The notes beneath the pieces are model-generated. The model worked only from the letters and a program-made list of their open reading frames with translations. It was not told where the DNA came from and searched no databases. Positions 36,152 through 46,468 of a DNA stretch of 64,000 bases are shown here, one piece after another. Origin of the DNA: Rhexocercosporidium sp. MPI-PUGE-AT-0058 (lineage: Eukaryota; Ascomycota; Leotiomycetes; Helotiales); NCBI GenBank assembly GCA_020746875.1, contig JAGTJL010000012.1, positions 1,550,001 through 1,614,000 of the forward strand. Direction: 5' to 3'. Numbering within the stretch: position 1 is the first letter of the stretch; every line of letters begins with the position of its first letter. Position numbers and translations under genes: made by a program.

Positions 36152-37293
36152 ATGCGTATCTCTAAGTTCATATGTTCCGTTGCGGTTCTTGCTGTCACTG
36201 GTTCGTTGTTCCTCCTCATGTTGTCTACCTTGTTCTAACTCTCACAGTTTCCTCGTCTCCTGCCAAATGGTTCGACTTACATTGGATTGAAGGGCGGGCT
36301 TCAGATGCTGCTACACTAGTGAATGCAAGAGCCAATCCTCAACTTCGTATCATGGTCGCCGGTGCTTCCATAGCCTCGGGATACTTATCGTCAGACGGCA
36401 ATGGCTTCCGCCTTGGACTTGAAGAAGCTCTCGTAGCCGCCGGGAACGATGTGCAAATGGTCGGAACCGTGAGAACAGGCACCATGAAGGACAATGCCTA
36501 CGAAGCAAAGCCAGGACTCCGGATCGACGAAGTCATTGCGAAAGTGGATGCGGCCCTGCCTAAGATCTCACCGCTTCCAAACATCGTTCTAGTACAAGTC
36601 GGTGCGAACGACCTGGGCCAGAACTTCAAGGTGGACACGATGCAAGACAGGATATCCACTCTGGTTGATCATCTCTACGCAGCAATTCCCGACGTTAACG
36701 TCGTTCTCTCGACTCTTCTACCCAGTGGCAAGACAGAATCAGGAGTTCTAGTCTACAATGCAAAGCTTCGTGGTGTCGTGGAGGCCCAGAACAAGAAAGA
36801 CCGACATGTCTACCTCGCAGATGTGCACTCTTCTGACTTCTCCATGGCCGACATCCTACCGCTACCAGATGGAACTCACCCTACCGATGCTGGATACGCC
36901 AAAATGGCTCAAGTCTATGCCAACGTCGTCCTCGAGATTGTCAAGGCTCGATTCGCACCTCCTATTACGTCCACATCTTCGCAAACAACAAACGCCTCAC
37001 CAAATCCTGTCTCCGAAGCCCCGACGCAATCATCCTCCAGCTCGCAAGCCCAAAAACAAGTAGCAAGCGCTACCAGTACCTCTGCAACAATGTCCACAGC
37101 TACTCAAATAGCCAAAGAGCTTCCTTCAAGCACGACAGTTTCGAATCTACCAGCCAGCACATCCAACTCAGCCTCAACACCAAGCACTTCAGCACCCCCC
37201 AAAAACGGCTCAGTTTCCAGTTTCAGCCAACCTGGATCTCTCATCACGGCGGTTATCATGCTGGCATGGGCTGTTCCTTTGTTTGCCATCTGA
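36152..37293 (+). CDS. GPI-anchor-like SGNH hydrolase (CE3-type esterase)
   Basis: Exons 36152..36200 and 36248..37293; 364 aa. The first exon encodes the signal peptide (MRISKFICSVAVLAVT), so the true start lies upstream of the long second-exon frame. SGNH blocks are VAGASIASG (catalytic Ser57), GANDLG (Asn137) and DGTHPTD (Asp224, His227), which fits the carbohydrate esterase 3/GDSL-like fold; block I has Ala-Ser instead of the common Asp-Ser. Residues ~240-340 form a long Ser/Thr-rich linker and the end is hydrophobic (LITAVIMLAWAVPLFAI), as in proteins transferred to a GPI anchor. Likely role: deacetylation of plant or fungal wall polysaccharide at the cell surface. Substrate is not evident; the anchor is inferred from composition. 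Confidence 0.88.
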
Positions 37294-39367
37294 AAAATAG
37301 AACACGACAGTATGTTGTCCTCCTGCTCCTGTACCATACACTACACTCTTTCAGTACACATCGCTCCTTCGCAGTTGATGCTGATTATTCTCTTGTCTCA
37401 GATTAGATTAGACTGGCGTACGCCTATCCATAATGTATATTTTCGGATCCGACCCTGCTCTCATTTGCAGACACATGGGCAAAATACCTCCCTTCCTCCA
37501 CCTCGCCCTTACATACAAAGTTCCAAGCCAAGGCCAGAAACGAAGCGAGTTCTCGTGCGGTGGGGATTGCCCGGGAGAAAACACCCGTCAAACGACATCC
37601 GATCTTTTGACACACTCCTTCGAACTTGGCTGACCCACACGCCCATACGTAACCCAAACACAAAGGAACTTTCTACCCTGGATCCCCGACCGAGGAGATG
37701 GTCTACAATACCCTCATTCCAAATCAACCTCCTTCGCAATCGCAATGCAGCTATCGAATGTCACCACTCAATAATGTCTCATACCCGGCCTCTCCGAACT
37801 CAACACACCAACGACTCCGTCGAGAACGTGCTCTCACCTTCAGCAAGCCCACTTACTCTACAAATCACCAAATTTCAAATCCCACCTTCTCTGTCAACCA
37901 CGATTGACAAACACGCCCAAAATCATTGGATACCAGCACCTCCCCAGCTCAGCCCACCTCGCGCACCTCAGATCCCACCTGTCTATCCCACGTTTGGTCG
38001 TCAAACATTAGAAGCACGTGTTTCGTGGTGCAACCGAGGTGGCTTTTTCCTTTTGATGGCGCGAGATGGTGGCTTTTGTGGCTTGACGCCAGCCTTTCTA
38101 GAACATTTGAGCTTCAGGGTTCTTTTTTTTTTTTTTGGACGTCGTGCGTCTTCGGGGCTGGATGAGTGGGGTTGTGCTTTTGTTTTCTTTTGATGATGAG
38201 TGGTCATGGGGAGTGAAGGGTGTTAATTAGCGGAGATGTGATGAAGGCATGGCGTGATTGATCGATAGTTAGATGGTGGAAGGAGTGTAGAGTTGAAGCA
38301 TGTCTGCCTGCTTTAATTATTGTAGAGATATACATAAACATAGACGTAGATGTACGAACATATAGACAAACTGATAGTCCTTAATTGATAATTCATAATT
38401 CATACTTGAAATTCATAGCGCCGTTCCCCTCTGTAGTGACTAGAGTTGTAGAGATGAACGCTAGGCATGACAGCGATATGCTGGACTTCTGCGGTCGATA
38501 TCCTCCGCAATATATGCCGTTCCATTCCAGGTAAGCGTTGGATACCTGATATACTACAGACTCTTCTCCCTTCCCCTCTCGCTTCGATTCCTTCCATGCA
38601 GAATATAACGTCCGCCATGAGTAATCTGTCCTAAACAGTCTCATATAATTGATCCCGGGTATTGATATCCAACGCAAAGTCCCAATCAATTTGACGGTCG
38701 TGGCAATTGGTCTTCGGCTGAAAATGGAAACCTTCAGGCTCCTCTCCTCTCCAGATACTCAAGCAAGAGGAGGGCACTATTCTCCGCTTTCTCTGATCAC
38801 GCACTGGGACCAACGGGGCGATAGACAATCTGACCTGGCATTGTTTGGACTGGGCAAAGTCGTAGACCAAAAATTCGTTGCCAGATGAGATTTTGGCAAT
38901 GCGGTCCCAGGTACTTGTGATTTTTTTTTCTTTCACCTAGGTTCGCTCCACCGATAAACAGAAAGTATGTGTCCAATCACAATGGCATCGCTCAAGTTCC
39001 ATCCAGAGACATAACCGTCCTTCTTGATGTGGCTATTTCATTCGGGCAATGACACTTCGTGATTCGTAATGGGATTCTTTTCCAGGCTGTGGAATTGAGA
39101 ACTTCCCAAGGGGCAGTAAATGAGATCAACGTTGGTCTGGAATATCAAAGTTGCACCATTTTCCTCCACTATCAACCTCATGCTTTTTCTTCCTCATATC
39201 TCCTTTGAGGTATTGCTCTCATGACTATTCGTTCACCACTATAACGATCTCAGTGTTGGAGGACTCTCGGACAAGAGTGCCGAATGTCAGGCACCCGATT
39301 TAGGACTCGTCTCTTCAGAGCATCTTCTTTCCAATCTCTCTCGCTTACTCCATGCAACTGTACATCA
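37294..39367. other. Intergenic region with uncoded open frames
   Basis: About 2 kb. The frame of the esterase stays open for some 300 codons after its stop, and other frames on both strands are also open at 37.4-38.2 kb. That reflects C-rich composition with few stops; the peptides have no domain. A T14 tract lies at 38123-38136. No gene called. Confidence 0.4.
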
Positions 39368-40408
39368 TCATCCGTCTGCACGGAGAGTGTACCGCACCAA
39401 AGCATGCGCGAGACCAAGTGTCAACTGGATGCGAATACATTTCGGGTCCCAATTCGGTGGACCGAGGCCATAATTCAAATTGATGACTCCGTGAGCTTCT
39501 TCCATAACCATGGATGTCGATTCGACAGGTGCGATATGCTTGGAGAGGAAGCCGAGGATGGTCCGCCCGCTTAAGTTGTTGACGGTGGTTATGGCTCTGG
39601 GATTGACCTCTTCGGATATGAGTGTGTTGACTGGCGGCGAGACAGCAACATGTTGAGATTGTGGAGGAGGGTTTGGATCTTTCAGATGTAAGGGTGGAGG
39701 AAGGGCAAGAGTCTGTGATGGAGGAATACCTGCAGCTGCTTCCAGCGAATCCCTCATCACGACATCCTCACTACTCTCCCCTCCCCCTTCAACACAAGCC
39801 TCGGGATTTTCCCTTACCACCCTCGAAAACACAAATCCACACGGCTCAGGCTCAGGAACGATCACCACTTTACTAGCCGTCACCTCAGCACCCGCACCAT
39901 TCTCCCTGACCAGCTCCTCCTCAAACCTCTTAAACCCCTCCAAATGCTTCAACTTCTTCAAATGCCTCGTCCCCAGCTCCGCCTCCCCCAAAACCCCCGC
40001 AAAGTCATCCAAGTACCCCTCAATCGCTACTAACTCCGCGTACGAAATCTTAAAAATAACCTTCACAAAGGCAGCAACACTCAACTTCTTCAAAAAGTCC
40101 CGTAAATAGCGCGGCTCAGATGGGTTAACGGGGTCTTGATAGCGGATGAGGAAGAGGCGCTCGTAGTCTGTGGCGTTGCGGACACTGGAGAGGGCTTTGC
40201 AGAGGCGTTTGAACCGGGCTAGGTCTTCGCGCTGTTTGGAGAGGTTCTTCCGGATCTGGTCGATGGAGGTGAAGAAGGATTGGAGGGTGGATTCGGGGAT
40301 GGGGCTGAGGTTCAGGGTGAGGATGTCGTAGAGGAATCCGCTTTTGTCGATGGCGTAGAGGGTGGGTATGAAGTAGGAGGGGGAGGGGGTTTGTCCGTGA
40401 GAAGCCAT
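39368..40408 (-). CDS. Hypothetical single-exon protein
   Basis: 346 aa, start ATG at 40408. I do not recognise the family. The N-terminal half is helical and charged, with LYAIDKSGFLYDILTLNLSP, KNLSKQREDLARFKRLCKAL (coiled-coil-like) and YLRDFLKKLSVAAFVKVIFK. A proline-rich variable linker (about 220-265) follows, and then a conserved-looking block NLSGRTILGFLSKHI and GVINLNYGLGPPNWD. No signal peptide, membrane segment or nucleic-acid-binding motif is visible. The frame is far longer than chance and free of lesions, so a real gene is likely. Antisense frames over the same GC-rich part are shadows. Function unknown. Confidence 0.68.
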   Translation of the reverse strand: MASHGQTPSPSYFIPTLYAIDKSGFLYDILTLNLSPIPESTLQSFFTSIDQIRKNLSKQREDLARFKRLCKALSSVRNATDYERLFLIRYQDPVNPSEPRYLRDFLKKLSVAAFVKVIFKISYAELVAIEGYLDDFAGVLGEAELGTRHLKKLKHLEGFKRFEEELVRENGAGAEVTASKVVIVPEPEPCGFVFSRVVRENPEACVEGGGESSEDVVMRDSLEAAAGIPPSQTLALPPPLHLKDPNPPPQSQHVAVSPPVNTLISEEVNPRAITTVNNLSGRTILGFLSKHIAPVESTSMVMEEAHGVINLNYGLGPPNWDPKCIRIQLTLGLAHALVRYTLRADG

Positions 40409-41978
40409 TTTGGTGTGGAGGGGTCGCTTGGTGGGGTGAAGGGAGAGAGGAGGAGGTCCACAAATTAGAGTTCTGGAAGCGACGCGGATGCATCACGTGA
40501 TACAGTTTCAATTCTCATTTTGTATCTTGACGAAGGTATAAACCGCTCTGTGATAAATTTCCCAATTTGCATCATTCTATTTCAGATCGTGAGAGTAGCT
40601 AAGTCTCTCACAAAGATTTGGACTTATCACATGATAGAACCCACGTGCTTCCCTGGACATTCGCCTTGATTTCTCATCAAACGCGACAGCCGAACACCGA
40701 TCCAAATCCCGCTGTTGGAAATTCGAACTCCGTATCTCCTTTCTTCGCTCGTGTTCAGACTCACGTAAGCAACCAAACTTTAGCTGTTGGCGGACTGCGG
40801 CCTCATGCAAGCTGCAGGCCGCAGCACTTTCTCCTGCAACGTTGCAACCAATCACGCAGTCAGAAATGCGACGGCACAGATTGAAATGAAACCGTTTGCT
40901 GCGGAGAGCAATGAGTCACCGTCGAATTCGTGGGGTTTTGGAGGGGTTTGAGAATAAGGCGGACAGATGGTGGTTTGGATGTGGAGATACTGGAGGGAGA
41001 CACCAGTAGGCGGGGAGGACTTCACCCCTTCAAATTCGCAATCAAAGTCACAGGAGTTAATCAGGACTTTTCTTCTGCCTCATGCCTGAGGGCGAAGGGC
41101 AAAAGGCCAAAGGGGAAGGAAAGGCAACCGGGGAAACTATTGACATGCCGAGCCCACCGGCCAGCCATTTTTGACATGCCGCGCCCTTCAGACGCTTTTG
41201 CTTCGGCGAGTGGCCGATGTGGGAACTTAGAGACGGAAATGAATTGCGGCGTGGAGAGTGGTGCTTTTGTGGGTTGCATCTTGCAGCTTGCAAGCTTGCA
41301 TGCTGCCTCTTCGCCGAGTACGAACTTCAGATGCAAGAGGTGAGATGAGGAGCACAAAGCTTATCGATCTTGTATTTTCAGGGGTGCGTTGGGATGGACC
41401 TTTGGGACAGATGGCTGATGAGGTGTCCAGGACCGTATATCCGGAGTTGAGCGCGTGAGTGAGGGAGGGGGATTTTGAAAGTCATGTATTTGAATAGAGA
41501 GTTTGGATAGAAGTATAACTTAAGACACTGAAATTGCCAGCAAAACTGAAATTGGTCAAGTTGTTTAAGAAAACGTTTGAAGTTAATAAAAATCGAATCG
41601 CCGCAAACCTCGTGAAGTTGAAGTAAATGCTCGTGTTCCTCCTTCCTTTGAAGGCTTGAAGCTGAGTGAAGGAAGTCCTTCAGAATCCCACCAGCTGGCT
41701 GCGCAAACGCTAGCTCGGCCAGACCTTCTGGGCTCCCCGGCAAGGCAGAATTTGGTCCGTGTCCGCGCGAAACTGGCCTCCAGAGTCGCAAAAAGTGACG
41801 AGAACATCTCAACAACGAAGAATGGCAGGAGAATCAGAAGAATTCGAGCGTGTACAGCTCAAATGCAAACACTCGGCCGTGTCGTGGTGAGCGTTGGGTA
41901 TTGCATCAGCACGCGCTGCACATGAGGTAAATCCTGCCGTGGGCTGGGTTGGGTTGGGTGGCTCTCCGAAATGCGAGG
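40409..41978. other. Intergenic region upstream of the CPC1 gene
   Basis: About 1.6 kb. Open frames overlap on both strands without motifs. It holds a TGAGTCA near 40,912 and short G-rich repeats (TGGGT units near 41,946). The lower part is the probable CPC1 promoter. Confidence 0.45.
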
Positions 41979-41985
41979 TGACTCA
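41979..41985 (+). promoter_or_regulatory. TGACTCA, CPC1/Gcn4 recognition element
   Basis: A perfect TGACTCA, the consensus site of Gcn4/CPC1-type bZIP factors, lies about 177 bases before the first upstream ORF of the CPC1 gene itself. Autoactivation of cpc genes through such elements is known in other fungi; here it is inferred from sequence. Confidence 0.6.
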
Positions 41986-42155
41986 TTCTCCTGCTAGGGC
42001 GGGCTGTAGGCACTAGTGTTGAAATTCGAACACACCAAGCGAATTGTTAATAAATCCCCCAGGCATCCGCACTTCTGCCTTTTGCTCTTCTCTCCTCTCC
42101 ACCACCCACCGAATTACTCACACAAATACAACACATAACATCGTCAATCGCCACG

Positions 42156-42164
42156 ATGTTCTAA
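42156..42164 (+). promoter_or_regulatory. CPC1 upstream ORF 1 (Met-Phe-stop)
   Basis: ATG TTC TAA: the first ATG of the presumed leader, giving a two-residue peptide. It matches the position and minimal size of uORF1 in GCN4/cpc-1 mRNAs, after which ribosomes resume scanning. The call is by position; the transcription start was not determined. Confidence 0.7.
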
Positions 42165-42371
42165 ATCAGTCACCCCCGACGACTCTTTGACTACCGACAC
42201 CATTTCACCCCTCTACAACCACCAACTCCACTCCCCCCAAACAACCATTCTTCCTCCCCAGGACGAATTGACTCCCAGCTCAGCTTCTAGCTTCGCCTTC
42301 AACAACAACTTTCCAACCGCCAACATACCTTCAGAGTTTTTTAACTCTTTCACCACGGATTCCAACCCAAG

Positions 42372-42515
42372 ATGGCTTCCTCCCTCTTCATCGAGCCTGC
42401 CGGCACAATCTCCGCAACAACTCTCTCAGGATCCCTCCCATCCCGAGCCTCCGCAACCCAATCATCAGGACTTCGTTCTGTTCGAGAGGTCTCCCAGCGT
42501 TCGCAGTACCCTTAG
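42372..42515 (+). CDS. CPC1 upstream ORF 2 (47 codons)
   Basis: ATG at 42372 to TAG at 42513-42515, in a different frame from the main protein. It is the only other ATG between uORF1 and the main start at 42808, so the leader has exactly two uORFs, as in Neurospora cpc-1. The length suits an inhibitory uORF2: when charged tRNA is plentiful, ribosomes translate it and miss the main start; under starvation (eIF2 phosphorylation) they bypass it. The peptide begins MASSLFIEPAG and ends SQRSQYP. Regulation is inferred from architecture. Confidence 0.75.
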   Translation: MASSLFIEPAGTISATTLSGSLPSRASATQSSGLRSVREVSQRSQYP

Positions 42516-42807
42516 TCTGTCCAACAGCAACCAAGCAGCCTTGTCTGCCCATCGTCGAAACTCGTCTCACATTGCTTCTGCCCAGTCTTTGCAGAACCAG
42601 AGAGTAGCCGCGATCATTCAATCAACTGGACATTCTATCACTACTTCGGCCCTCACCAATCGGTTCAATCCTGCGCAGAGTCCTCAACAGTTCTACGCTT
42701 CTTCCGCGCCCTCTTCAACCACTGCTTTGCAACAACAACAACGTCAGACTCGTCCTCAAGTCCCGTTGTTTTCGCAATCCACTGGTAGCATCCCGCAAAC
42801 TCCCAAC

Positions 42808-43572
42808 ATGGTTATGCAAGGTACTTATATTCACCACGATATTCCTGGCCGTGACTCACACAAGGCAGACATGGATCTCTTCGATGACTTCACCGCCTTC
42901 GAGGGCGGTGCCTCGACCCAAAACTCGTTCCCATCGGCTTACTCTTCGCCCGCCGTGCCAACAATCTACGACCCACACATGAACTTGTCATCTTCCAGCT
43001 CTACAAATATGGGTACCATTTCTCCACAAGACTTGCTCCGCGATCCTTTCGCTTCTGCTCCCAACTCGACTGCCTTCACAAACTTGACTTCTCCCGACTC
43101 GCAATACCACCAGTCGCCAGAGTTCGCAGACTATGATGTTTCTCCTTTCGTTGGTGACAACCAAGACCTCGACCAAGCCCTTGCTGGCGACCCATGGTAT
43201 CCTCTGTTCCCTCAGGATGACCAGGTCGAAAAGCAAAACTCGCAGGTAGAGCAGTCTCCTCTTCAGCCTGAGGAGGAGCTCGAGGTTTCCGAACATCTCC
43301 GTCGTCGTCGTTCTGGGACTGCAACATCGCCACCTGCTGGCGGTGTTCGAAAGCGGGATAAGCCTCTTCCTCCTATCGTTGTCGAAGATCCAAACGACAC
43401 TGTCGCCATGAAGCGTGCTCGCAACACTCTTGCAGCACGTAAGTCTCGACAACGCAAAATGCAACGATTTGAGGAACTCGAGGACGAAATCGCAAAGTTG
43501 AAGGAAGAGCGTGATCACTGGAAGAGCCTTGCTTTGCGTCGCAACGGACCTGGGGGCTCCCACCAGGGTTGA
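42808..43572 (+). CDS. cpc1: Cross-pathway control bZIP factor (CPC1/CpcA/Gcn4-type)
   Basis: 254 aa from the first main-frame ATG at 42808, the usual size for CPC1/CpcA. It activates amino-acid biosynthesis genes under starvation. The C-terminal basic region (KRARNTLAARKSRQRK, near residues 202-217) and short leucine zipper (FEELEDEIAKLKEERDHW) closely match Gcn4-type factors. The N-terminal half is acidic and aromatic (MDLFDDFTAFEGG, DPWYPLFPQDD), as expected of an activation domain. Upstream, the same frame stays open without any ATG back to 42139, a coding-like extension of over 200 codons. In-frame near-cognate codons occur upstream of uORF2 (for example 42187 TTG, 42202 ATT, 42247 ATT, 42268 TTG), so a longer protein (up to about 460 aa) may also be made. 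The leader carries two uORFs and the promoter a TGACTCA site. Confidence 0.93.
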   Translation: MVMQGTYIHHDIPGRDSHKADMDLFDDFTAFEGGASTQNSFPSAYSSPAVPTIYDPHMNLSSSSSTNMGTISPQDLLRDPFASAPNSTAFTNLTSPDSQYHQSPEFADYDVSPFVGDNQDLDQALAGDPWYPLFPQDDQVEKQNSQVEQSPLQPEEELEVSEHLRRRRSGTATSPPAGGVRKRDKPLPPIVVEDPNDTVAMKRARNTLAARKSRQRKMQRFEELEDEIAKLKEERDHWKSLALRRNGPGGSHQG

Positions 43573-46468
43573 CTCACTTTTTGGTATTCTCCGCCGGCAA
43601 CTCATGGATAGGGAGGAAGAGCTTAAGGCTCTCAGCCTCCGGAGGCAATAGTAGCACGCTGTAGCATAGGGGCACAGCAAGGACGCTATTCGTCGTGGAT
43701 TCAAAAGTTCTCTTGTATTTCCTCTTCATTCTCTGGCTCTTGCAGCAAAGTGCAGGTGTCGACAGATTATTCAGCAAGGGTTCTTTTCTTCATTTGGGAT
43801 GGATTCTTGAGGATTACGGCTACTCGATTCTAGCTTTCGACATGTTTTTACTTTCCTTGGTGCCTACTTCTTCACCTCTTGCGCTTTTGCGATGGCTTTG
43901 GTGTCTCCCCTCTTGTGAAGGGATGGTGACCCGGCTCGATGTACTCTGCTGCTACAATAATCAATCTTTTCTACAACTTCTCGCGTCTCAATGTATCTCA
44001 GCGTGACTTGTAAACCCCTCATGTCCTATGACTTATGATGCCCTTGATATTCCTACATGTTCCGAGCTGACGCGGTTACATTGAACACATGCCCTCTACC
44101 CGTATAGAGTTCCACCGTCTTACCCGTCATCCCACCCTCGAACCCCCACAACACCGCGTCCTAACTCTAATGTACGACTCCATGAACTCCGTTGCCGAGC
44201 AGACTATTTTTAAATCGTAACTCCCCTCGGCTAAAACTATAGTGGGTGGTATGTTTCGAGTGCCGCACCTTCTCGTGGGTGAGTAGTGGACCACCAAACC
44301 CCATGATTCACGGCGTACTGATCGAGTAGATTTGTTATCCACGGTACGTACCAGACCAGACTGACTGTTACCACAAATTCAGGCAACCATGAGATTAAAT
44401 GCTGAAGCTCCAAGGAGATAGGAACGGGTGTCAAATAAATACAACTGTTATCTTTGACTAAACCCGCATTCATGCCTCCGTCATTCCATTCTTTTCAAAC
44501 CAAACAGCGACATTCCAGAGATTCCTAAACTCCTTACCACGCCACGGTATAGAAGCATAACACTTCGTAAATCGCAATGTGTCGATATTTAAACTTGAGT
44601 TTGAGTACTTAGAAAATTCAAGTATGTACACTCAAGTTGAGTATGAAGTTGTTTTTTGGGCATGAGTTTTAGAATGTAGCTATTCAAACTCAAGTAAACT
44701 CAAACACAACTCAAATGTTCAAATATCTACTTACTTTCAAGTACATAAATCGACACGCTGATTGAAATCACTTGTGTGCTCCTGGATCTCAGTGATCATG
44801 GACTTTTCGATACTAGATTTCATCCGTGAGTTAGATCAATGAACCTCACAGCCCCTACGATTTCTTCTCTATATACTTATGGTTTATCGTCCAGTATTGT
44901 GGCCAGGTAAACAGGTGGCCGAATATGAGATACAAAATATGAGATACAGAACACGAAGGATCTCGGTGGATCGAAACCAGCCTTCGAATGATACCGTATC
45001 CCATATTTGCTCTATTTCCTCGTACCTGAGTCTGCATTTAGATTATTGTGATGGTATTTTCTTAAATAGAGCAGTGGTGTTGAAGATGGTTGATTCGTGC
45101 CCTCTAGATAACCTTCTCCCAACTTCAATTGTCTAAACCATTTCAAGAATATCATCAAGACTCTTGTTACGATCTTCGCTATACATCACAGTTAGCATTT
45201 TGGTCATAGGAGACTCGCTGTTAGATATCCCTCATAAAACCCTCGTTTCAAGCTCTTATGTCGTCTCGGCGTTCATATCAGCAGCGGTGGTCTACCCTAT
45301 CCTCACAGTTTCAGCGGCGCTTCTTTGCCTGTGAAGCCATGATTCTGGTATGACACCGAGCTACATTTTGCGAGCTTAGAATTCCTCCAGTCTTCGCACA
45401 GGAGTAAAACTCTGTTATGTACTCAATGAAAGGCGCTTCAAAAGTCACCACCATATCCAACAGGACAATAGTCGTTCCTAGAGTCATCTAAGAGGCTACA
45501 ACCACTCTTCCCTCTGTATTAACCATCGGATAATATGAAAGATACGCAATGATACGCCCTCCTAGAGATCATTTAATACTAAAAGCAAAACATTTCTTCT
45601 AATGGATGCTGCCCGTCGAAATATCACAGAATTAACATAGATTCATATCTATAAATCCAATGAGCCGTCCCTTTCCTCTTCCCGAAGTCCTTACATAATT
45701 CAACGAAAGTCAAAGTTTTATTCACGAATTATGTATTATCCAACGTAGATGCCGTAGAGTCGAAAGGGCTAAGGCACTACCTTCCTCCCTGGTTTCCTTC
45801 AGTCGAGTTGACAGATTCTGTCTTTAGCTGCGCGCCCACATTCTCGACTTGCCCGTTGATAAAGGCAGGCAATCGGTAGATCTGAGCGCTGCAGATTCGA
45901 GCTCATGGACCTTCTGGTTTGCTGCAAATAGGGTTGTTAAGTCGTCTAGATAAATTTACTTGAATGTTTGTCTATGATACGGAATGCAGAGGCGAGCGAG
46001 CAGTGGATGAAAAGTGGACTTCGCTGAAAAGATGTGCAACATTCAGGCGACTGTAAGTGCAGACTTTCGAGACAGCGTCCAGAGATTGCTGATTGATCAT
46101 TTTGAAAAAAAAAAGAAGAAAAAAAAAGGTTGAATTCCTCCCACGTGTCTGTCTTAGAGAAGGGAAGAGTCTCGGACAAGGCGCTAGTCGTCGGTGGTCA
46201 GGGACACGCCTCAGTGACACGTGTCAGGCAAAGTGAGGAGTGAGGTACATGAGCGTGATTCCATATTATATTATGATATCTAATTCAGTCATATACACAG
46301 CAACCATTTATTCGAGCCTCACGATACCAGTCTAACTACCATCTAGTCCGCCCCAAACGCCAATCGAAATAGCACTCCATACCCAATATCCTCAAAAACG
46401 CTCACAGGAATACCAAACTCCGCCGTCATTCACTAGATCTCATCCCATACTGTCACTTTTTTCTTCCT
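43573..46468. other. Long AT-rich intergenic region
   Basis: About 2.9 kb between CPC1 (+) and the GT2 gene (-), convergent, so both 3' ends lie here. Apart from the 178-bp palindromic element listed separately and an A-rich run near 46,106-46,128, I see no gene or repeat. Confidence 0.4.
44579..44756. repeat. MITE-like AT-rich imperfect palindrome
   Basis: A 178-bp stretch bounded by the 8-base inverted repeat GTGTCGAT / ATCGACAC. Inside, the two halves pair imperfectly and are built from repeats of ACTTGAG/CTCAAGT and TTGAGTTTGAGT. It lies in an AT-rich intergenic region and has no coding capacity. No clear target-site duplication is seen. It may be a non-autonomous inverted-repeat transposon relic or a fold-back structure. 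Confidence 0.5.

Noticed and set aside
37312..38193. 293-codon open frame directly downstream of, and in frame with, the SGNH esterase stop
   Set aside because: Several frames on both strands are open here because the DNA is C-rich and poor in stops; the peptide has no domain, an erratic composition and ends in a poly-Phe run from a T tract. The UGA AAA stop context also does not resemble known readthrough sites.
42156..42190. Programmed +1 frameshift at ATG TTC TAA leading into the CPC1 frame
   Set aside because: Skipping one T would join Met-Phe to the extension, but a minimal uORF1 is the simpler explanation and matches known cpc-1/GCN4 leaders.
42187..43572. Treating the 461-codon CPC1 frame as starting at an ordinary Met
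   Set aside because: The first codon at 42187 is TTG, not ATG. The first ATG in this frame is 42808; the longer form is reported only as possible near-cognate initiation.
43695..44006. 103-codon open frame after CPC1
   Set aside because: Lies in the probable 3' UTR; hydrophobic but without conserved features.
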